A DNA stretch of 19,010 bases from DASRAA01 sp036512955 (GTDB taxonomy: Bacteria > Acidobacteriota > Terriglobia > Terriglobales > Acidobacteriaceae): assembly GCA_036512955.1 (NCBI GenBank), contig DATBZX010000230.1:1-19010 (forward strand), given 5' to 3'. Below the pieces are notes generated by a model. It had not been told where the DNA came from. It worked only from the letters and a program-made list of their open reading frames with translations, and ran no database searches. Numbering within the stretch: position 1 is the stretch's first letter; every line of letters begins with the position of its first letter. A program made the translations under genes and the position numbers. This document shows, one piece after another, positions 15,295-19,010 of the stretch.

Positions 15295-16116
15295 TCATTC
15301 TCTTCCTGGTTTCTTGCCAGTGACACCGCGTATCGTCCAGAAGTCGTGTGCGAACCCGGGATCGCTGATGAGACTATACGGCATCCAGAAATGGCCTTTT
15401 ACACCCCAATCCGGTCCCCACGAATTTCTCACCAGCACAGCCTTCTTTCGGTCGTCGTACCCGACCGCCATGACAGCGTGTCCACCGGTTGCCTTGTCGA
15501 CTTTCTTCCCCGGAATTGGCATGATTCCTTCTTTCCACTTGCCCGTTGGAGGTTTCTCAAAACTGGGGTGCACTCTGAATCCAAACACGAATGGGTACTT
15601 GTCCGCGAGACAGCGTTTCAAGTGTCTCAGAAACACAACCCGTTTCATCGGCTCGTTCGGAATACGGTAGTACCGGTCGATCTTGTGCTTGGCGGCCGCC
15701 TCGAAAGCTCTCTGCGGCGGTTTCTTGATGTATTGACGAGGTGCAACGTTGTAACGCCACAAAGACTCGGGGCACACCCCCGCCTTCGCCGCCGCTTTCA
15801 GCGCATTACGCAGAGTGACCGAGTGCCTCAGTCTCCTTTCATGCGCTATCGCCCGCTCGTTGTAGTAGATAAATAATCGCGATGGAATGATGGTTCGCAT
15901 CTGCTGCATCCGCTGCTCATAATGAAACGCGGCGGCGACGGCATGGGCCGTGCATGTAAACAGTCTCCCCTGATCTTGTACGGGTGGGCAACGGCGGCGC
16001 AAATCAACCCGCAGCGGGAGAGGCTTGCGCAGATGTTTGGGCTCCGGGGAATAAATGTAGTCCCGTGCGTCCGGGGCATCTCTGGCCAGCAAATGGCGCG
16101 ATGCGGTCTTCGACAT
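15295..16116 (-). CDS. Papain-like C1 family cysteine peptidase
   Basis: From ATG 16116 the protein is 273 aa. The oxyanion-hole glutamine Q49 and nucleophile C55 lie in VQDQGRLFTCTAHA, the general base H213 in GGHAVMAVGYDD, and N231 in VRNSWGPDWGVKGHFWMPY. All four catalytic positions of the papain clan are therefore present. The Cys flank (LFTCTAHA) differs from the classic GSCWAFS, as is usual in bacterial C1 proteins with the SCTANA pattern. There is no pro-domain and no clear signal peptide, so it may act in the cytoplasm or be exported by another route. The start is uncertain: ATG 16116 lacks a Shine-Dalgarno, while GTG 16191 has AAAGG at 9 nt but adds 25 residues of poor protein character. 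It is divergent from tRNA-Asn. Confidence 0.85.
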   Translation of the reverse strand: MSKTASRHLLARDAPDARDYIYSPEPKHLRKPLPLRVDLRRRCPPVQDQGRLFTCTAHAVAAAFHYEQRMQQMRTIIPSRLFIYYNERAIAHERRLRHSVTLRNALKAAAKAGVCPESLWRYNVAPRQYIKKPPQRAFEAAAKHKIDRYYRIPNEPMKRVVFLRHLKRCLADKYPFVFGFRVHPSFEKPPTGKWKEGIMPIPGKKVDKATGGHAVMAVGYDDRKKAVLVRNSWGPDWGVKGHFWMPYSLISDPGFAHDFWTIRGVTGKKPGRE

Positions 16117-16202
16117 GGGGGAAGATTCTGACAGGTTACAACTTGAATGGGAAGAAGTAATTTGAATGGCGGGTTCACCGAGCGCCGACACGATCGAAAC
16201 CT

Positions 16203-16231
16203 TTGACGCCGAGACTTGAGGCCGTTACAAT
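16203..16231 (+). promoter_or_regulatory. Near-consensus promoter of tRNA-Asn
   Basis: TTGACG (16203-16208) and TACAAT (16226-16231), each five of six, are separated by exactly 17 bases. The expected start near 16238 is about 30 bases before the mature tRNA 5' end. It overlaps the upstream region of the divergent peptidase gene. Confidence 0.85.
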
Positions 16232-16268
16232 AAACTCACAAACGGCGAAATCACCAGCGCCCATACAC

Positions 16269-16343
<75 letters not shown>

Positions 16344-16401
16344 TTCTTTTCTGCAAGATACAAGAATCGCCCTCTTCCATCCGGGTCATATTAAGGTCAC
16401 G

Positions 16402-17712
16402 CTACTGGATCCTGTGTAATCCCGCCTGTTGCGACCTTGCATCGGCCAATGCTGCACTGGCTTTGATGTGCGCCACGAGCTGCCCTTGGGCCTCTCGCTT
16501 TGCGTCCAAATTTAAGTCACCGTAGAGTTCAGACGTTGTCGCCAGGTTGGCGTGACGCAACAGTTCTTTTGTCTGTCCCAGCTTTAGCGACTCCTTGCCC
16601 CAGCTACTGACGCTGTGTCGGAACGTGTGCCAACCGATGTCACCCAGGCCCAGTTCTTTTGCAACCGGTTTGATGCGGTCCTTCAGAAACTGACCCGGAT
16701 AGTAGGGAAGCCGGCCATGGGAGTGAGGACTCGCAAACACCCAGTCGGCATCAGTATTGTACGGAGTGACCTCACGCCAAGCCTGCAGCGCTTCGATCAC
16801 CTCAGACGGCAGGGGAATGGACGTCCTCGATGCCTCGGTCTTCAGCGCCGAGATACGTCCATTGACGAAACCACGCTCAAACGTGACCACCTTACGTTCG
16901 AAATCCAGGTCACTCCAGCGCAGGCCGAAAGCCTCACTGATGCGTGGTCCGAGCCAGCCCGCAAATGAAACTGCTGCTTTCTCCATAACCCCCAGAACGG
17001 CAAGCAGGGCAAAGAAGCCGCCTGGAGTCAAAGAGAAGGGCTTCTTGGAGCGACGGGTCGATCCTCGTGGCAACTCGACCAGTTTCAGGTCGCGGTTGCC
17101 CATGGGACTGCGCTCCAGATAACCCCATTTCACTGCGTGCTTGAAAATCGCCTTCATCGTGGTGAACAGGTGGTGAACGGTTTTCTTCTCAAGCCCTTTG
17201 GGGTTCTTCTCCGATTTCAGCAGCGATCGCAGCCAGCGTTCGATTTCGGCTGACAGGCGAACGTCGCTGAAATCAGCAACCAGGTAGTCGCGGTTCTTGC
17301 CAGTTTGCCGGTCCAGGACATCCGTCCAAGTGGGACGGATGTACTTTCGGATATTCGACCGGTACGATCGGGCACATTGGTCGCTCATCTGATCGGGAGA
17401 CATGGTTCCTCCGACCGGAATCGGCGGAGGCAGAACCTCCGTTTCATAGCGATCTAAAAGCGTCCGCATAGTTACTGGTTTCTCGGTTAGGAGCTCCTGA
17501 TTAGCCTCGGTGCGGAGCGGTTCACAGGCTCGCTCAGCCAGAGACTTGGTCGGGAACTGGTTAATGTCGCCAACAATGACCTTGCGGCGCTTCTTCCGGC
17601 CGTCCTGGCCCATGTTGGAGTAGCGGTACACCCAAACAGCCGGGCCTCGCTTGCGGTCTTCGCGCAACAAGGACCCGTACTGATATTGTGGGCGCCGGTT
17701 CAGATGGTTCAT
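16402..17712 (-). CDS. Site-specific tyrosine recombinase (integrase)
   Basis: This 436-aa integrase has an N-terminal arm-type region and a SAM-like core-binding domain (about 80-210). The catalytic domain has every expected residue: R257 (GPRISEAFGLRW), K291 (LKTEASRTSIPL), H362 and R365 (HTFRHSVSSW), H387 (LLRHANLATT) and nucleophile Y397 (SELYGDL). It should therefore be active. It catalyses integration and excision at the tRNA-Asn site beside it. Its start overlaps the stop of the excisionase-like gene by 4 bases, so the two are probably translated together. The closest type I can name is the phage-integrase family found on islands; I cannot assign a subgroup. Confidence 0.95.
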   Translation of the reverse strand: MNHLNRRPQYQYGSLLREDRKRGPAVWVYRYSNMGQDGRKKRRKVIVGDINQFPTKSLAERACEPLRTEANQELLTEKPVTMRTLLDRYETEVLPPPIPVGGTMSPDQMSDQCARSYRSNIRKYIRPTWTDVLDRQTGKNRDYLVADFSDVRLSAEIERWLRSLLKSEKNPKGLEKKTVHHLFTTMKAIFKHAVKWGYLERSPMGNRDLKLVELPRGSTRRSKKPFSLTPGGFFALLAVLGVMEKAAVSFAGWLGPRISEAFGLRWSDLDFERKVVTFERGFVNGRISALKTEASRTSIPLPSEVIEALQAWREVTPYNTDADWVFASPHSHGRLPYYPGQFLKDRIKPVAKELGLGDIGWHTFRHSVSSWGKESLKLGQTKELLRHANLATTSELYGDLNLDAKREAQGQLVAHIKASAALADARSQQAGLHRIQ

Positions 17713-17912
17713 GCAGCCTCCTGAACGCGGCGCAGATGACGATTCGACTGTACCGCCTTCTCCACCATCGCCTCAAGGTCTTTTTCGCGAACGTACCAGC
17801 GCCCGCCAAATTTGAAGCCAGGCAACTCGCCGGAACGCAACATGCGTTTGACCTTTTCCAGCGAACATTTGAAGAATACTGCGATGTGCTCAACGTCCAG
17901 TATCACGTCCAT
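17709..17912 (-). CDS. Small excisionase-like helix-turn-helix protein
   Basis: From ATG 17912 the protein is 67 aa. It has a winged HTH of the MerR/excisionase kind: LDVEHIAVFFKCSLEKVKRMLRSGELPGFKFGGRWYVREKDLEAMV, given in overview at residues 5-50, with the typical R-x-G-x-x-P-x-F-x-x-G-x-x-W-x-V pattern. It may direct excision (Xis) or regulate the integrase. The longer frame to 18026 adds unlikely sequence. AGGGA is about 10 nt upstream of ATG 17912. It overlaps the integrase start by 4 bases (ATGA). Confidence 0.82.
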   Translation of the reverse strand: MDVILDVEHIAVFFKCSLEKVKRMLRSGELPGFKFGGRWYVREKDLEAMVEKAVQSNRHLRRVQEAA

Positions 17913-17929
17913 CTTGGTTCTGTCCCTTA

Positions 17930-17963
17930 CGGTTGTTTTCAGCGGTTGCCTTCGCGCCAACCG
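17930..17963. repeat. CGGTTG repeats ahead of the excisionase-like gene
   Basis: CGGTTG occurs at 17930-17935 and 17943-17948, and inverted as CAACCG at 17958-17963, within 50 bases upstream of the ATG at 17912. The inverted pair could form a hairpin. Spaced hexamers here might be operator or excisionase sites, but the number is small and chance is possible. Confidence 0.35.
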
Positions 17964-18083
17964 ACAGCGCGTGTGATCGCTCAGCTCCGTGCTTGATCGA
18001 GTTAATGGTTGCCCACAGACTTGCATGGTCAGGTCGTTGAGCCAAAGGCCTAGCGTCTGATCAGATTGAATCGCGGGTCCTCG

Positions 18084-18431
18084 TTACGGCTGGACCGTGA
18101 AGTCGGCGAGGAATTGCAGAATGGTGCTGAGGCGGTACCGGATCGCGCCGCTGGGATACCGGATGAACTCCGGCCCTTTGCCGGGACGTTGCCGCCACTT
18201 CTTGAGGGTGTCCGGTGAAACGCTAAGGATGGCTGCAGCCTGCTTGGTCGTAAGTAGGGGATCTACTGGCATTTGCTCAGCCGCAATCGAAGATTCGGGT
18301 GGTGGTGGCGCGGTGGTGGTACCTGGCGCCCGCTTGCTGAATTGCGCGCCTGCGAAGAGCTCGCAAAGGGTTTGGTGTTCAGTTGACCAGCGGAGTTTCT
18401 GGATCGCAAATAAGCCGTATTCATAGTGCAC
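18084..18431 (-). CDS. AlpA-like helix-turn-helix DNA-binding protein
   Basis: The C-terminal half (about 57-115) is a clear HTH_17/AlpA-type domain: LLTTKQAAAILSVSPDTLKKW, then the wing GPEFIRYPSGAIRYR. Such proteins regulate integrase or excision in prophages and islands. The N-terminal half is a variable segment with a run of prolines. The start is uncertain. GTG 18431 gives 115 aa but lacks a properly spaced Shine-Dalgarno; ATG 18272 gives a 62-aa protein with only the HTH. An overlapping frame with a better ribosome site begins at 18424. It is separated from the excisionase-like gene by about 170 bases and lies on the same strand. Confidence 0.75.
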   Translation of the reverse strand: MHYEYGLFAIQKLRWSTEHQTLCELFAGAQFSKRAPGTTTAPPPPESSIAAEQMPVDPLLTTKQAAAILSVSPDTLKKWRQRPGKGPEFIRYPSGAIRYRLSTILQFLADFTVQP

Positions 18432-18872
18432 CTCTCATGACGTAAATCACGCTCGTTTACCAATTCCAGTTTGGCCCGGCCGAGGGTCGGACGTAATAGG
18501 TTGAACCACGTATCTCAGGGATAGCTATCGGACGAAGGGCATCAACCTGCGATCCCAGATCCGGCCTAAAACACAGGACGAGGCCAGCAGGAACCGGCCG
18601 ACTACCGGCCGCAGTGGCGAGGGGATCAGCAGGAGTCACGTTGATTGACCGATGGCCTACAGCGGAGTTTGGGAATTCTCCCAACGTAGGCGGCGAGAAG
18701 GTGCGTTAAACCGGGTGCAATGGTTCGGGGGACACAGGATGGGCATAGGCACTCCGAGAACGAATTTGTCCTACGCTCCTGTCTAGTATCCGCCCGACCC
18801 AGCGCGAGCCCGAGTTACTGTCTTGTAGAATCAGTGGGTTACGGGATTACATAATCGCCAGAAAACACACTA
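18432..18872. other. Gene-free stretch inside the element
   Basis: About 440 bases lie between the AlpA-like gene and the IS left end. A 75-codon minus-strand frame (18457-18684) starts with TTG, has no ribosome site and matches nothing I know. A 44-codon plus-strand frame starts near 18720, also without support. CCGGCCG appears twice within about 20 bases near 18600. No promoter or RNA gene was recognised. Confidence 0.4.
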
Positions 18873-19010
18873 GAGCATTTTCTCTAATAGTGTAGACTTA
18901 CTTTGGCGAGACTCTGCGGCGAGTGAAGCGATGGCGAAGCCATATGGGGATGATCTGCGCCGTAAGTTTCTGTTGGCCTACGATCAAGGCGAGGAGACGT
19001 TGGAGGAACT
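18873..19010 (+). mobile_element. IS630-family insertion sequence, left end only
   Basis: The transposase start at 18931 shows the IS reads rightward. A TA dinucleotide at 18871-18872, the usual IS630 target, is followed by an imperfect palindrome: ACACTA/TAGTGT and GAG/CTC, 18867-18893. I infer the terminal inverted repeat begins about 18873. The right end is outside the window, so the boundary cannot be confirmed. Confidence 0.6.
18931..19010 (+). CDS. IS630-family transposase, N-terminal fragment cut by the window edge
   Basis: Translation from ATG 18931 gives MAKPYGDDLRRKFLLAYDQ followed by GEETLEEL, 26 codons before the window ends. This is the characteristic opening of IS630-type transposases: (M)AKPYS-DDLR-(R/K)-F, the start of the paired HTH domain that binds the terminal repeats. 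The DDE catalytic part is not visible, so activity cannot be judged. It lies on the opposite strand to the integrase and HTH genes. Confidence 0.78.
   Translation, partial: MAKPYGDDLRRKFLLAYDQGEETLEE

Larger units (their letters stand above)
16344..19010. mobile_element. Integrative element at the tRNA-Asn 3' end (left part only)
   Basis: A tyrosine integrase gene ends 58 bases after the tRNA CCA, and two small HTH genes of excisionase/AlpA type lie further in, all on the minus strand. This is the standard layout of a tRNA-borne genomic island or prophage. The left attachment site should overlap the tRNA 3' half. No second copy of the tRNA 3' sequence was seen in the window, so the right end, the cargo and the class of element lie outside it. 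An IS630-type element is inserted at the right edge. Confidence 0.8.

Noticed and set aside
18457..18684. 75-codon minus-strand frame in the island
   Set aside because: It has a TTG start with no ribosome site and no recognised family. It is left as unassigned, although a small unknown gene cannot be excluded.

Overview
The window looks like chromosomal DNA of a soil-type Acidobacteriota bacterium, possibly near the Koribacter/Terriglobia group. The evidence is two adjacent secreted proteins of the acidobacterial VWFA-related type, a divergent membrane pyrophosphatase, moderately high GC and dense gene packing. This placement rests on family recognition, not on a marker gene.

Left part (1-4217, minus strand): a tight four-gene operon runs DUF1015 protein, N-acetylmuramoyl-L-alanine amidase, GerMN-domain membrane protein, glutamate racemase. 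Junctions are a 1-base gap and two 4-base overlaps, and an extended -10 promoter lies at 4277-4285. The last three genes point to envelope and peptidoglycan work.

Middle (4428-8918, plus strand): two overlapping genes encode exported VWA proteins. They are followed by a reverse-transsulfuration pair: an MccA-like PLP enzyme and a cystathionine gamma-lyase/synthase. Convergent to these is a metallo-beta-lactamase-fold hydrolase (8926-9810). Then come an NADP-type beta-hydroxyacid dehydrogenase with a clear promoter, a small MscS channel on the minus strand, and a small lipoprotein. The lipoprotein and hppA converge on a 12-bp-stem bidirectional terminator.

Right-centre (12290-16343): a K+-independent-type membrane pyrophosphatase, hppA, starts at 14773 and lies behind a ~300-nt leader. 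Next is a papain-like C1 peptidase on the minus strand. Finally there is tRNA-Asn(GTT) with a near-consensus promoter.

Right end (16344-19010): an integrative element abuts the 3' end of tRNA-Asn. It carries a tyrosine integrase with all catalytic residues and a small excisionase-like HTH gene overlapping it by 4 bases. A second AlpA-like HTH gene lies upstream. The left end of an IS630-family insertion sequence, with the first 26 codons of its transposase, runs off the window. The element's cargo and right attachment site are not in view. The tRNA-borne element is the main accessory feature; I see no convincing evidence of a wholly new system within the window itself.
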